Origin: SYIM01 sp041182885
GTDB taxonomy: Bacteria > Pseudomonadota > Gammaproteobacteria > Burkholderiales > Burkholderiaceae_E
DNA: 64,000 bases
Assembly (NCBI GenBank): GCA_049423065.1
Contig: JBMSQB010000001.1
Location: forward strand, 62,001 to 126,000
Direction of reading: 5' to 3'
The notes under the pieces: generated by a model
Database searches by the model: none
Told to the model about the DNA's origin: nothing
The model's input: the letters and a program-made list of their open reading frames with translations, nothing else
Translations under genes and position numbers: made by a program
Part shown: positions 26,383 to 35,009 of the stretch, piece by piece
Position numbering within the stretch: position 1 is the first letter of the stretch
How the letters are laid out: each line of letters begins with the position of its first letter

Positions 26383-27374
26383 ATCACTCACGCCGTGTTG
26401 GCGCCCTGGGGGCTGGGTTGGCAATTTCGCTGATCGTGCTTGGAGGGTGTGCCTCGATGGATCCCGATGGAGAATGGCGGGGCACACCCGAGGCCCGCCT
26501 GCGCGCCTGCCAGTCGATGTTCGGTCCGGCAGCAACGTCGGTAAGAGAGCAGCTTGCCGCAGCGACCGGATCTGCGAGCAGGGCGGCGGGCGCGGCGGCG
26601 GGGGAGCGCGTCGACCCACCGACCGGTGCTGTACCGGCCGGAGGCCTCTGTCCAGGCCCCCGCCCAGATGGGGTGGCAGCGGGGGTGACGGGCGGATCGC
26701 CAGGTGGCGGCCGCGGCCCGCGTGTCGTCACCCCGGAGGCGATCGAACATGTGGTCGCTGCATCCGAGCATGCCTATTCCGAGGGCCGATATGAGCAAAC
26801 AGTTCAGCTTCTCGAGCCGTTGCTGGCGGATCAACCGCAACACGCCCGTGGGTGGCTCCGGCAGGGCAACGCGCTTCACCGGCTCGATCGACGTGGCGAG
26901 GCGGCGGTTGCCTATCGGCGAGCCTCAGACCTTGCTGCGGAGAGGCTCGCGAAGGCAGGTTCGCCAGAGGCGGAATCGGCCGATGTATTGGCCAAAGCCA
27001 GCGCGAACCTGGCGATCCTCGGCATTGAGCAGGCCAGACAGGCGCTTGATGCGCTCGGCCCATCCGAAAGCAACCCGGTGGCAGCTGCGCATCGCGGGCG
27101 AATCGAGGCTGCACTGCGCGCGGTGATCGGCGTGGGAAGCGAGGGCTTGCCACCCGGATCATCCACCCCATCCAGGCAGCCCTCAGCCGCGGTGACCGAC
27201 CGGCTGCCACGAACCGTTGTGCCCGTCCCGGCGCAACCGACGCCGTCGCCAACCGGTGCGCGTGCAGCCGAGCCAGTGCTGCTGGTTGACTCGTCTGCTG
27301 CCAAGACCCCGAGCACGATGGCCGCGCCAGGCCCTGCCGGCATCGAAATCATCCGGGGTCTGACGGGGCGATGA
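26379..27374 (+). CDS. Tad-operon TPR lipoprotein (TadD-like)
   Basis: 331 residues. A lipoprotein signal (GLAISLIVLGGCAS, cleavage before Cys) is followed by a Gly/Ala/Pro-rich linker of about 90 residues, then TPR-like helices (HAYSEGRYEQTVQLLEPLLA, ARGWLRQGNALHRLDRRGEA, VAYRRASDLAAERLAK). The tail is Pro/Ala/Ser-rich. TadD is a TPR lipoprotein that acts as pilotin-like partner of the secretin; only the lipobox and TPR region support that call here. Confidence 0.75.
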   Translation: MNHSRRVGALGAGLAISLIVLGGCASMDPDGEWRGTPEARLRACQSMFGPAATSVREQLAAATGSASRAAGAAAGERVDPPTGAVPAGGLCPGPRPDGVAAGVTGGSPGGGRGPRVVTPEAIEHVVAASEHAYSEGRYEQTVQLLEPLLADQPQHARGWLRQGNALHRLDRRGEAAVAYRRASDLAAERLAKAGSPEAESADVLAKASANLAILGIEQARQALDALGPSESNPVAAAHRGRIEAALRAVIGVGSEGLPPGSSTPSRQPSAAVTDRLPRTVVPVPAQPTPSPTGARAAEPVLLVDSSAAKTPSTMAAPGPAGIEIIRGLTGR

Positions 27375-28585
27375 GCGTCGTGTCGCGCGCATCACAACGC
27401 GGAGCCGGCGCGCTTGAATTTGTGGTGGCAGTACCGGCCATGCTGCTGCTTGGACTCCTGGTCTGGCAGTGGGCATTGGTGATGCAGTCGCGCGCGATTG
27501 TCGACTTTGCAGCGCGGGAGGCAGCGCGTTACGGGGCACTCGGTCATGCGGCGCCCGAAGCGATCGAACAGGGCATCATTTCCGGCCTCACTCCGCTCTG
27601 GGTGGCCAACGCTGAACTGACCGGACCCGCGTCCGCGCTACCCGCTTCTGCGGTCCGGTTTGACGTTGCAGTTCGCGCGGGATGGCTCACCTGGCGGCAA
27701 CTGTCACCCACTCGGGAGAGCTTTGCCGATTGGGGGATCCAGGCTGCGGCGGGCGCTCGGCCAGGGTCGGCGGACGCTGCGCTTGAAATTCCTGTCGATA
27801 ATCCGTCGCTTCGATCGCGTTACGGGGCACCGCTATCTGTCAATGGGCGCCCGGGTGGCGACATGGGCCACCCGCCCATGGTGCCCGGATCGGAATCGTT
27901 CACGGCGCCCGAGTCGGGATCACTCATGGCGCCCGGCTCGGGCGGGCGTGCCGCGGAGCCGGTCGGTCCAGCCTCGGGGCAAACCTTTCGCGAGGCCGGA
28001 ATCCTCAGGCTGGAACTCTCGGTTGGGGTGCCGCTTCATGTTCCGCTTGCGGGGCGGTTCATCAGCTGGGCTGCGCGCATGCTCGGAGGCTGCGAAGCGG
28101 GCGAGCCGCCGCGCCTGGGCGCGCTCAGGCTAGCTGGATCGGCGGCTGCCGCATCCGCTGCTGGGCGGGGGGGCGCTGACCCAAATCGGGCTTCACGCAG
28201 CGACCAGGCTCCGGCCTGCGCGCAGTTCAGCGGTCTCGACCACAGCGGCCGCGTCCTTCCGCGGCTGCCCGTGAACGTGGTGGCCGAGGCAAGAATGCAA
28301 TCGGCGGCGCGTTTATCGGTCCGCACGCCTGGTGGGGTGGGCGCGAAGCGCTTCGGCGGGATGGGCCTGTCGGTGCCCGTCGCCTCCGAGACCAGCGAGC
28401 AACATCCACGGCAAAGGCCGCCGACCATCGCTGATCATTCGCCCGGTGGGCCCGCCTTCTCGATTGCTGCGCCGGAATCGTCAGCTTTCCAGGCAACTGG
28501 CGTCGAGCGACAACGCGGCTTTCTGCAAATTGGCGGTGAACGCGAAATCTGGGTGCCCGGCGCGTGCGGATTCTCGCCATCCTGA
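27371..28585 (+). CDS. TadE-like protein, last gene of the Tad operon
   Basis: 404 residues. SQRGAGALEFVVAVPAMLLLGLLVWQWALV is the TadE anchor (Glu after GAL), followed by VDFAAREAARYGAL, the conserved TadE continuation. The long extracytoplasmic part is Gly/Pro/Ser-rich with scattered cysteines (GGCEAGE, ACAQF, ACGFSPS). It overlaps the lipoprotein gene by 4 bases and converges with mtfA. A 12-base palindrome, GGGCGCGCGCCC, lies at 28600-28611, without a T-run. Confidence 0.78.
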   Translation: MSVVSRASQRGAGALEFVVAVPAMLLLGLLVWQWALVMQSRAIVDFAAREAARYGALGHAAPEAIEQGIISGLTPLWVANAELTGPASALPASAVRFDVAVRAGWLTWRQLSPTRESFADWGIQAAAGARPGSADAALEIPVDNPSLRSRYGAPLSVNGRPGGDMGHPPMVPGSESFTAPESGSLMAPGSGGRAAEPVGPASGQTFREAGILRLELSVGVPLHVPLAGRFISWAARMLGGCEAGEPPRLGALRLAGSAAAASAAGRGGADPNRASRSDQAPACAQFSGLDHSGRVLPRLPVNVVAEARMQSAARLSVRTPGGVGAKRFGGMGLSVPVASETSEQHPRQRPPTIADHSPGGPAFSIAAPESSAFQATGVERQRGFLQIGGEREIWVPGACGFSPS

Positions 28586-28625
28586 CGGTCAAGCCATCCG
28601 GGCGCGCGCCCCGTTCGTCGCGCGC

Positions 28626-29459
28626 TCAGCCTGTTCTGGTGCTCGCAGGGTCATGGTGGGCGGGGTTGGCTTCCCAGCCGAAGTAGTGGCTGAACATGGC
28701 GTACAGATCGGGGAAAGCCTGGGCAATGGATTCGGGCATGGTGAAAAACGCTTCCGACGCCACGGCAAAGAACTCGGCAAGATCGGTGGCTGCATAGGCG
28801 TCAAGCGGCAGCTGCGCGTAGAAGTCGTCGGCGGCCTCCGACTCCGGATCGATATCAATTGGAATCGCCGCTTCAACCTCCTCGAGCATCCCGCAGAACT
28901 GCTCGTATGCAGCCTCCATTCGCTGGCTCCAGCGTGCGCGTGCGGCGGCAGGAAGCGGAGGAATCCCGTCCGCCTCGCCGTCCAGCATGTCCAGCTTGTG
29001 AACAAACTCATGGATGACCACCGAGAGTCCTGGTGCGCCCATTGCGGGGTCCACATCGGGCCATGCCAGCACCACTGGCCCGCCTGGCATGGTCTCACCT
29101 GACAACTCTTCGATGGACTCATGAACCACGCCGCTGTCGTCGACATGCGATCGCGGCGTAATGAAGCGATCGGGATAAACGATCACCTCAACAAAATCAT
29201 CGTAGGGACCAAGGCCCATCCGCAGTATCGGCAGACACGCCTGCAGCGCGATTGCCGCGCGAACAGCATCAGTGATCTCGAACCCGTGTGTACCGGTGAA
29301 ATGTTTTCGTGCAGCGAAACTGTCGGCGAGATCGAACAGGCGATCGCGCGCTTCAGGGGAAAACGCGTCCAGGAAGGGCATCTGGGCGGCGCACGCTTCC
29401 CACACCGAGCGGGTGATGGCCGGTTTTTTTGCAGGGCGGGAAAACCAACGTGCAAGCAT
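28626..29459 (-). CDS. mtfA: MtfA-type zinc peptidase (M90)
   Basis: 277 residues from ATG at 29459 (MLARWFSRP). The zinc motif HEFVHKLD is intact with His150, Glu151 and His154, preceded by VLAWPDVDPAMGAPGLSVVI and followed by the downstream acidic ligand region ATDLAEFFAVASEAFF. MtfA in E. coli binds the repressor Mlc and relieves glucose-PTS repression, and has aminopeptidase activity; its role in bacteria without that PTS is open. Divergent from relA with 68 bases between starts. Confidence 0.92.
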   Translation of the reverse strand: MLARWFSRPAKKPAITRSVWEACAAQMPFLDAFSPEARDRLFDLADSFAARKHFTGTHGFEITDAVRAAIALQACLPILRMGLGPYDDFVEVIVYPDRFITPRSHVDDSGVVHESIEELSGETMPGGPVVLAWPDVDPAMGAPGLSVVIHEFVHKLDMLDGEADGIPPLPAAARARWSQRMEAAYEQFCGMLEEVEAAIPIDIDPESEAADDFYAQLPLDAYAATDLAEFFAVASEAFFTMPESIAQAFPDLYAMFSHYFGWEANPAHHDPASTRTG

Positions 29460-29527
29460 GGGCCGAGAGTCTAATGCCAGTCGGGCGCATCCACCCCGAC
29501 GCCCGAACGTGGCATTCTGTTTCCGGT

Positions 29528-31747
29528 ATGACAATCCGTGCTGAGCCAGGCTCGCCGCAGTCCGTCGACGTTGCCGCCGATCCCGCCGCGCACGCGAGCA
29601 TCCTCGCGCGTGCGCGGGCGCTCGCCCACGCGCTGGTCAAACCCGATGCCCTGAGCGGTGGCCTGCCGGTGATCGCGCATGCCGAGGGTGTAGAGGCCAT
29701 CCTCGCCGATCTGGGTGTGGACGAAACCGCGCAGGCTGCCGCCTGGCTGGTCCGCCCGGCTGAACTCTGGCCCGTATCGGCGATTGCGCGAGACTTCGAT
29801 CCGGTGCTCGCGCATCTGGTTGAGCGCATTCGCCAGCTGGTGCGGCTGAGCGCTGGCGGGGGTCTGGCGACTGCGGCGCAGGCGCAGCATGAAATGCTCC
29901 GTCGCATGCTGCTTGCAATGGCTGACGACATCCGCGTCGTGCTGCTGTCGCTGGCCTCGCGTCTCCAGACGCTGCGGCTTTGTGCGCGCAGCGGTCAGGC
30001 GCCAGACCGGGCGGTGAGTCGCGAAACCCTGGATGTGCTGGCCCCCCTCGCGAATCGCCTTGGGCTCTGGCAGATCAAGTGGGAGATGGAAGACCTCGCC
30101 TTTCGCTTCCTTGAGCCCGAGACGTACCGGCTGCTTGCCGCGCAGCTCGAGGAAAAGCGTACCGCTCGCGAGAGCTTCGTGAAAGCCGCGGTGGCTCGCT
30201 TGTCGGACGCGCTCTCTGCGCAGGGTGTGAATGCGCAGGTGAGTGGCCGGCCCAAGCATCTGTACAGCATTCATCTCAAGATGCAGAGCAAGCGGCGTGA
30301 CCTCGACACGATCCAGGATCTGCGTGGCCTGCGCGTCATCGTCGAGAGCGTGGCCCACTGCTACCAGGTGCTCGATCAGGTGCACAGTCTCTGGACGCCA
30401 ATGCCCTCGGAGTATGACGACTACATTGCGCGGCCCAAGCCCAATGGTTACCGCTCTCTCCATACCGTGGTGGTGGCCGAGGACGGTTTGCCTCTGGAAG
30501 TTCAGATCCGGACGTCGGAAATGCACCGGTTTGCCGAGTATGGTGTGGCCTCGCACTGGCGCTACAAGGAGGCGGGGCGCTCAGGGTCGGTATCACCATC
30601 GGCTGCTGTCGAGCGGAGCATCGACTGGGTGCGGCAGCTGCTTGCCTGGCAGCGCGAGGTGGGTCAGACGCTGGGTGGTGCGGGTGTGGACGCTGCGCAG
30701 CCCGAGCTTGCTTTTATTTATGCGCTCACGCCACAGGGGCGGGTGATTGAGCTTCCCGCAGGGTCCACCGCAGTCGATTTCGCTTATCACGTGCATACCG
30801 GTCTCGGTCATCGCTGCCGCGGTGCGAGGGTCGATGGTCAGTTGATGCCGCTCAACCGGCCGCTCCAGAACGGTCAGACGGTTGAGATTGTTGCAGCCAA
30901 GGAGGGCAGCGCAGAGGGACCGTCCCGCGACTGGCTGAATCCCTCGCTGGGTTATGTGGCGAGCCCGCGCGCGCGTGGCAAGGTGCGTCAGTGGTTCAAT
31001 GCGCTCGAGTTGGCGCGCGATGCTGCGGCGGGGCGTGAGCGTATCGAGCGGGTTCTGCAGCGTGAGGGCAGCACCGCGCTGTCTTTCGAGGAGTTGGCGC
31101 GCAGGCTGGCAGAGCCCGATCCGATGGCGATGTTCGTGGCGGTCGCGCGCGAGGAAATCGGCCCGCGTCAGCTCGAGGATGCAATTCGGGGAGGGAGCGA
31201 CCCAGCGGCTGCGGAAAGCGAACCCGGGCTGTTGCAGCGGCTTGCCCGCCCGGGAGCGAGCCCAAGCCCGCAGCGAGCCGGGTCGGTCCTGGTGGTGGGC
31301 ATGGACTCGCTCATGAACCAACTGGCCCGATGCTGTCGCCCACTGCCGCCCGATGCGGTGTCGGGCTTTGTGACGCGGGGGCGAGGCGTTTCAGTCCATC
31401 GAACCAATTGCCCGACGTTTTCCCGGCTGGCCCGAGAGGCACCGGAGCGTGTGATCGACACCAGCTGGGATCCGCGTGCGCTCAAAGCGGGGGCCGGGCC
31501 CGACCAGCGCCGTTTTCCCGTGGAGATCGAGTTGCGCGCGAATGACCGGCAAGGGTTGTTGCGTGATGTGTCCGATGTGTTCGCCCGGGATCGCCTGAAT
31601 GTGACGGCCGTCAACACGCTCAGCCGTCAGCAGCAGGCGCTGATGCGGTTCACGATCGAGGCGTCTGATGCGGCGCAACTCGAGCGGACGCTGGTTGCCC
31701 TGAGGCGAGTTGCTGGCGTGGTGGACGCGCGCAGGCGGATGAACTGA
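29528..31747 (+). CDS. relA: RelA, monofunctional (p)ppGpp synthetase
   Basis: 739 residues from ATG at 29528. The pseudo-HD hydrolase domain (about 50-200) lacks the HD pair: the corresponding stretch reads AAAWLVRPAEL. The synthetase domain carries the RelA-type EXDD motif, EYDD at residues 295-298, followed by YIARPKPNGYRSLHT. A TGS domain (FIYALTPQGRVIELPAGSTAVDFAY), a helical/zinc-finger region (LARCCRPLPPDAVSGFV, RTNCPTF) and a C-terminal ACT domain (NDRQGLLRDVSDVFARD) complete the protein. Family knowledge: EXDD marks monofunctional synthetases that respond to uncharged tRNA on stalled ribosomes; RXKD marks bifunctional ones. Confidence 0.96.
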   Translation: MTIRAEPGSPQSVDVAADPAAHASILARARALAHALVKPDALSGGLPVIAHAEGVEAILADLGVDETAQAAAWLVRPAELWPVSAIARDFDPVLAHLVERIRQLVRLSAGGGLATAAQAQHEMLRRMLLAMADDIRVVLLSLASRLQTLRLCARSGQAPDRAVSRETLDVLAPLANRLGLWQIKWEMEDLAFRFLEPETYRLLAAQLEEKRTARESFVKAAVARLSDALSAQGVNAQVSGRPKHLYSIHLKMQSKRRDLDTIQDLRGLRVIVESVAHCYQVLDQVHSLWTPMPSEYDDYIARPKPNGYRSLHTVVVAEDGLPLEVQIRTSEMHRFAEYGVASHWRYKEAGRSGSVSPSAAVERSIDWVRQLLAWQREVGQTLGGAGVDAAQPELAFIYALTPQGRVIELPAGSTAVDFAYHVHTGLGHRCRGARVDGQLMPLNRPLQNGQTVEIVAAKEGSAEGPSRDWLNPSLGYVASPRARGKVRQWFNALELARDAAAGRERIERVLQREGSTALSFEELARRLAEPDPMAMFVAVAREEIGPRQLEDAIRGGSDPAAAESEPGLLQRLARPGASPSPQRAGSVLVVGMDSLMNQLARCCRPLPPDAVSGFVTRGRGVSVHRTNCPTFSRLAREAPERVIDTSWDPRALKAGAGPDQRRFPVEIELRANDRQGLLRDVSDVFARDRLNVTAVNTLSRQQQALMRFTIEASDAAQLERTLVALRRVAGVVDARRRMN

Positions 31748-31859
31748 CCGCACGCCGGCGCATTCGCCGGCTGCGCGGCGGTGGGCAACTTGGCCTCGCT
31801 TCGGCGGATCAGCTGACCGCACGCATGCTGTGCGCTGGGGCGCCCGGGGCCCCGGGTGT
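31748..31859. terminator. Convergent terminator region between relA and mogA
   Basis: A perfect hairpin GCCGGCG-CATT-CGCCGGC (31754-31771) lies 6 bases after relA, and a 14-base palindrome CCCGGGGCCCCGGG (31843-31856) lies just beyond the mogA stop on the other strand. The 12-mer CTGACCGCACGC occurs twice (31744 and 31813). No T-run is present on either side. Confidence 0.5.
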
Positions 31860-32453
31860 TCAGCCGCCAGCAGGTTTGGCGGCCGCGCTCTTCGGGCGAA
31901 ACGCCTTGCACACCGCCTCGTTGGTCTCGATGCGGGCGGCGCCAATCAGGTCCAGGCAGTAGGGAACAGCTGCGAAAATTCCGTGCACTTTCTGCGTGCC
32001 GTCAGGGTGACGAAGCCCTTCCAGCGTTTCGCGAATCGACTTGGGTTGGCCCGGCAAATTGATGATCAGCGCCTTGCCACGGATGACCGCGACCTGGCGT
32101 GACAAGATCGCCGTGGGAACGAAATTGAGGCTGATCTGGCGCATCTGCTCGCCGAAACCGGGCATCTCGCGGTCGGCGATTGCCAGCGTCGCCTCGGGCG
32201 TGACGTCACGCACCGCCGGTCCGGTGCCGCCGGTGGTGAGGACCAGGCCGCAGCCCTGCTGGTCGATCAGTTCGATCAGGGTTTGCTCGATGACAGGTTG
32301 TTCGTCGGGGATCAGTCGGACCACGGCTTCCCACGGCGAGGTCAGGGCCTGTCCCAGCCACTGCTCCAGCGAGGGGATGCCCTGGTCCTGGTAAACGCCA
32401 GCCGATGCCCGATCGCTGATGGAAACGAGTCCGATTCGAATGGGGGCAGTCAT
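31860..32453 (-). CDS. mogA: Molybdopterin adenylyltransferase MogA
   Basis: 197 residues. MogA adenylylates molybdopterin before molybdate insertion in molybdenum-cofactor synthesis. Signatures: RIGLVSISDRASAGVYQDQG at the N-terminus, then LVLTTGGTGPAVRDVTPEAT and MPGFGEQMRQISL, and IINLPGQPKSIRETLEGL. The gene overlaps darP by 4 bases. A molybdenum-cofactor gene is consistent with the presence of a molybdopterin hydroxylase at the right end of the window, though the two loci are 30 kb apart. Confidence 0.96.
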   Translation of the reverse strand: MTAPIRIGLVSISDRASAGVYQDQGIPSLEQWLGQALTSPWEAVVRLIPDEQPVIEQTLIELIDQQGCGLVLTTGGTGPAVRDVTPEATLAIADREMPGFGEQMRQISLNFVPTAILSRQVAVIRGKALIINLPGQPKSIRETLEGLRHPDGTQKVHGIFAAVPYCLDLIGAARIETNEAVCKAFRPKSAAAKPAGG

Positions 32454-33001
32454 GATGAAGCCGAGATGCTGGATTGATCGGGGGCCTCGAGCGTGGCGCG
32501 TACCAGCCGAAACAGCTCGCGATACCGGCGGCCACGCTGACCGGTGGCCACTTCAGCCCGTGCCTTGTCAAGCAGGGTGGGCAGCGCAACGCGGGTGTCC
32601 GGGTAACGCTCCAGCCAGATGTTGACGGCCGATGGGTCACCCAGCAAACGCTCCCGCCACTGTTCGGCCGCATGCATTCGCGCGGTTTCGGTGCGGTGCT
32701 GCTGGCGATCGCCTTCCAGCGCCTGGTGGATGGAATCGGAGTCTGCCTCGCGCATCAGTCTGCCGATGAACTGCATTTGCCGACGACGCCCCTCGCGCGC
32801 CCGAATGCCGCGGGCGAGCCGGACAGCGTCGATCATGCGTTCGGTGACCGGCAGCTGCAAAAGCCGTTCATCGGACAGTTCGACCAATCGCTCGCCGAGC
32901 ACTTGCAGCGCATGGCTGTCGCGCTTGCGCTGCGATTTGCTGGGGGGATCGGAGAGGGCGTCGGAGACGGGGGTCTCGCCAGTCGCGGAGGAGCGTCGCA
33001 T
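32450..33001 (-). CDS. darP: Dual-action ribosomal maturation protein DarP (YjgA)
   Basis: 183 residues. SKSQRKRDSHALQVLGERLVEL, the LQLPVTERMIDAVRLAR segment and RRRQMQFIGRLMREAD match the YjgA/DUF615 family, which associates with 50S precursors during ribosome assembly. ATG at 33001. It overlaps mogA by 4 bases and is divergent from pmbA; this neighbourhood (pmbA next to yjgA) is widely conserved in proteobacteria. Confidence 0.95.
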   Translation of the reverse strand: MRRSSATGETPVSDALSDPPSKSQRKRDSHALQVLGERLVELSDERLLQLPVTERMIDAVRLARGIRAREGRRRQMQFIGRLMREADSDSIHQALEGDRQQHRTETARMHAAEQWRERLLGDPSAVNIWLERYPDTRVALPTLLDKARAEVATGQRGRRYRELFRLVRATLEAPDQSSISASS

Positions 33002-33041
33002 GAGGTGGGCGCGGCTATGCGCTGAGTCAGACCGGGGCAGT

Positions 33042-33050
33042 TGCTATGAT
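33042..33050 (+). promoter_or_regulatory. Extended -10 promoter of pmbA
   Basis: TGC-TATGAT is an extended -10 element. It is followed 14 bases on by GAAGG (33064-33068) and the pmbA start at 33073, implying a short leader of about 16 bases. No convincing -35 is present, as expected for extended -10 promoters. Confidence 0.5.
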
Positions 33051-33072
33051 ACCGCGCTCTTCAGAAGGGACC

Positions 33073-34416
33073 ATGATGTTCGATCACGATCAGCAGCGGC
33101 TTCGCGAGATGGCAGAGACGATGCTGCGCCGCGCGCGCGAATTGGGCGCAAGCGACGCTGCGGTGGATGTGTCCGAGAACACGGGCTTCTCGGTCAATGT
33201 CCGGCGCGGCCGGGTGGAAACGATCGAACAGCACCGCGACAAGGGTATCGGTGTCACGGTGTTTGTGGGAAAACGCCGCGGGCACGCGAGTTCATCGGAT
33301 TTCAGCGCGCGCTCGCTCGATGAAACCGTCGACGCCGCCTGGCAGATTGCTCGGTTTACCGCCGAAGACGACTGTGCCGGCCTCCCCGATCCCGACACGC
33401 TCGCGCTTCGCTACCCGGAATTGAATCTGTTCCACCCCTGGGGCATCCCTGTCGATGAGGCGGTGCGGATCGCCTGCGAGGCGGAGGCGGCAGCTTTCGA
33501 TACCAGCCGTCTGATCCGCAACTCAGAGGGCGCCTCGGTGTCGGTGAGTCACGGTCAATTTGTTTCAGCGAATACGCTCGGGTTCTCTGGCGGATACCCC
33601 TACAGCCGACATTCGATTTCATGCGCGCCCATTGCCGGCTCGGGCCGCAAGATGCAGCGCGACGACTGGTATTCGTCGCATTGCAATCCCCTCAAGCTTG
33701 CCGACCCCGCAGCGCTTGGGCGCTATGCCGCCGAGCGCGCGCTTGCAAGGCTGGGCGCGCGCAGACTCTCCACGCGCAAGGTGCCTGTGCTGTTCGAAGC
33801 GCCACTTGCCTGCGGGTTGCTGGGCCATCTGACGCAGGCGGCCAGCGGCGGGGCGTTGTATCGCAAGTCGAGTTTTCTGGTCGACGCACTGGGTTCAACG
33901 CTTTTCGCACCGCACATCAATATCGTCGAAGACCCTCACCAGCGCGGCGAGCCTGGCAGTGCCCCCTTCGACAGCGAGGGCTGCGCCACCCATCGCCGCG
34001 CCGTGGTGGAGTCGGGCGTTCTCAAGGGCTATTTCCTCTCAACCTATTCGGCGCGCAAGCTGGGCATGAAGACCACCGGCAACGCGGGCGGATCACACAA
34101 CCTGCGGCTCACCAGTCGCCGGACGCGCCGGAGCGATTCGCTCGAGGCGATGCTTGCCAAACTGGGCACCGGGCTGTTCGTGACCGATCTCATGGGGCAT
34201 GGGGTCAACTATGTGACGGGTGATTATTCGCGCGGTGCGGGAGGCTACTGGGTCGAAGGCGGAAAGATCGCCTATCCGGTCGAGGAAATCACCATTGCCG
34301 GCAATCTGCGCGAGATGTTTGCGGGTATCGCCGCGGTTGGATCTGACGAACTCACGCGAGGCACCAAACGCTCTGGCTCGGTGTTGATTGACGCCATGTC
34401 GGTGGCGGGCACCTGA
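33073..34416 (+). CDS. pmbA: Metallopeptidase PmbA (TldE)
   Basis: 447 residues from ATG at 33073 (a second ATG follows directly). TldD/TldE proteins form a heterodimeric protease that processes unfolded peptides, including microcin and CcdA. Features: ELGASDAAVDVSENTGFSVNV, VETIEQHRDKGIGVTVFVG, SDFSARSLDETVDAAW, and the C-terminal VTGDYSRGAGGYWVEGGK and IAGNLREMF. PmbA lacks the HExxxH-type zinc site found in TldD, consistent with this protein having none. tldD is not in the window. Followed 14 bases later by greB. Confidence 0.96.
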   Translation: MMFDHDQQRLREMAETMLRRARELGASDAAVDVSENTGFSVNVRRGRVETIEQHRDKGIGVTVFVGKRRGHASSSDFSARSLDETVDAAWQIARFTAEDDCAGLPDPDTLALRYPELNLFHPWGIPVDEAVRIACEAEAAAFDTSRLIRNSEGASVSVSHGQFVSANTLGFSGGYPYSRHSISCAPIAGSGRKMQRDDWYSSHCNPLKLADPAALGRYAAERALARLGARRLSTRKVPVLFEAPLACGLLGHLTQAASGGALYRKSSFLVDALGSTLFAPHINIVEDPHQRGEPGSAPFDSEGCATHRRAVVESGVLKGYFLSTYSARKLGMKTTGNAGGSHNLRLTSRRTRRSDSLEAMLAKLGTGLFVTDLMGHGVNYVTGDYSRGAGGYWVEGGKIAYPVEEITIAGNLREMFAGIAAVGSDELTRGTKRSGSVLIDAMSVAGT

Positions 34417-34430
34417 GAGTTGGCGCGGCC

Positions 34431-34985
34431 TTGAGCAAAGCGTTTGTTCGCGATGATGCTGACGCGGTCGATGACGATGCCGACCCGCCAGGGGTAGAGG
34501 CCATCCCGGCAGGCTCCAAAAACTACATCACGCCGGCCGGGCATCAACGGTTGCGTCACGAACTGCTCCATCTTCTGGATGAAGAGCGGCCCGAGGTCGT
34601 CCGGGTGGTCTCCTGGGCGGCGTCGAACGGCGACCGGTCAGAAAACGGCGATTACCTTTACGGCAAGAAAAGGCTGCGCGAAATCGACCGACGGATCCGT
34701 TTCCTCACCAAACGGCTGGAATTGGCCGAAGTGGTGGATCCGGCGCTGAGGCGCGGCACCACCCAGGCGTTTTTCGGTGCCACGGTGCGATTTCTGCGAA
34801 ATGGCGAACGCGAAGAGACGGTGACGATTGTTGGCGTGGACGAGGTGGAGCCGGCCACCGGTCGAATCAGCTGGGTCTCGCCAGTGGGACGGGCGCTTCT
34901 GAAGGCCAACGAAGGGGATCTGGTGAGCCTCAAGGTGCCAGGCGGGGTGGACGAACTCGAGGTGATCGAGGTTCGCTACGGCTAG
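34431..34985 (+). CDS. greB: Transcript-cleavage elongation factor GreB
   Basis: 184 residues from TTG at 34431. The N-terminal coiled coil with the acidic tip is seen in NYITPAGHQRLRHELLHLL and WAASNGDRSENGDYLYGKKRLREID; the motif GDRSENGDY distinguishes Gre factors, and the basic patch GKKRLREIDRRIRFLTKRL marks GreB. The C-terminal FKBP-like domain includes VTIVGVDEVEP and SPVGRALLKANEGD. It rescues backtracked RNA polymerase. A 25-residue acidic extension at the N-terminus is longer than in E. coli. Converges with spoT (24 bases between stops). Confidence 0.95.
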   Translation: MSKAFVRDDADAVDDDADPPGVEAIPAGSKNYITPAGHQRLRHELLHLLDEERPEVVRVVSWAASNGDRSENGDYLYGKKRLREIDRRIRFLTKRLELAEVVDPALRRGTTQAFFGATVRFLRNGEREETVTIVGVDEVEPATGRISWVSPVGRALLKANEGDLVSLKVPGGVDELEVIEVRYG

Positions 34986-35009
34986 CCGCAAGACGGCTGC
35001 AACCGCCGA

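Noticed and set aside
28600..28611. 12-base palindrome GGGCGCGCGCCC after the last Tad gene as a terminator
   Set aside because: No T-run on either side and too short a stem with no loop; such runs are common in GC-rich DNA.
31744..31824. Direct repeat of CTGACCGCACGC 69 bases apart as an attachment site or mobile-element scar
   Set aside because: Nothing mobile lies between the copies, and the interval holds only convergent hairpins; treated as part of the terminator region.
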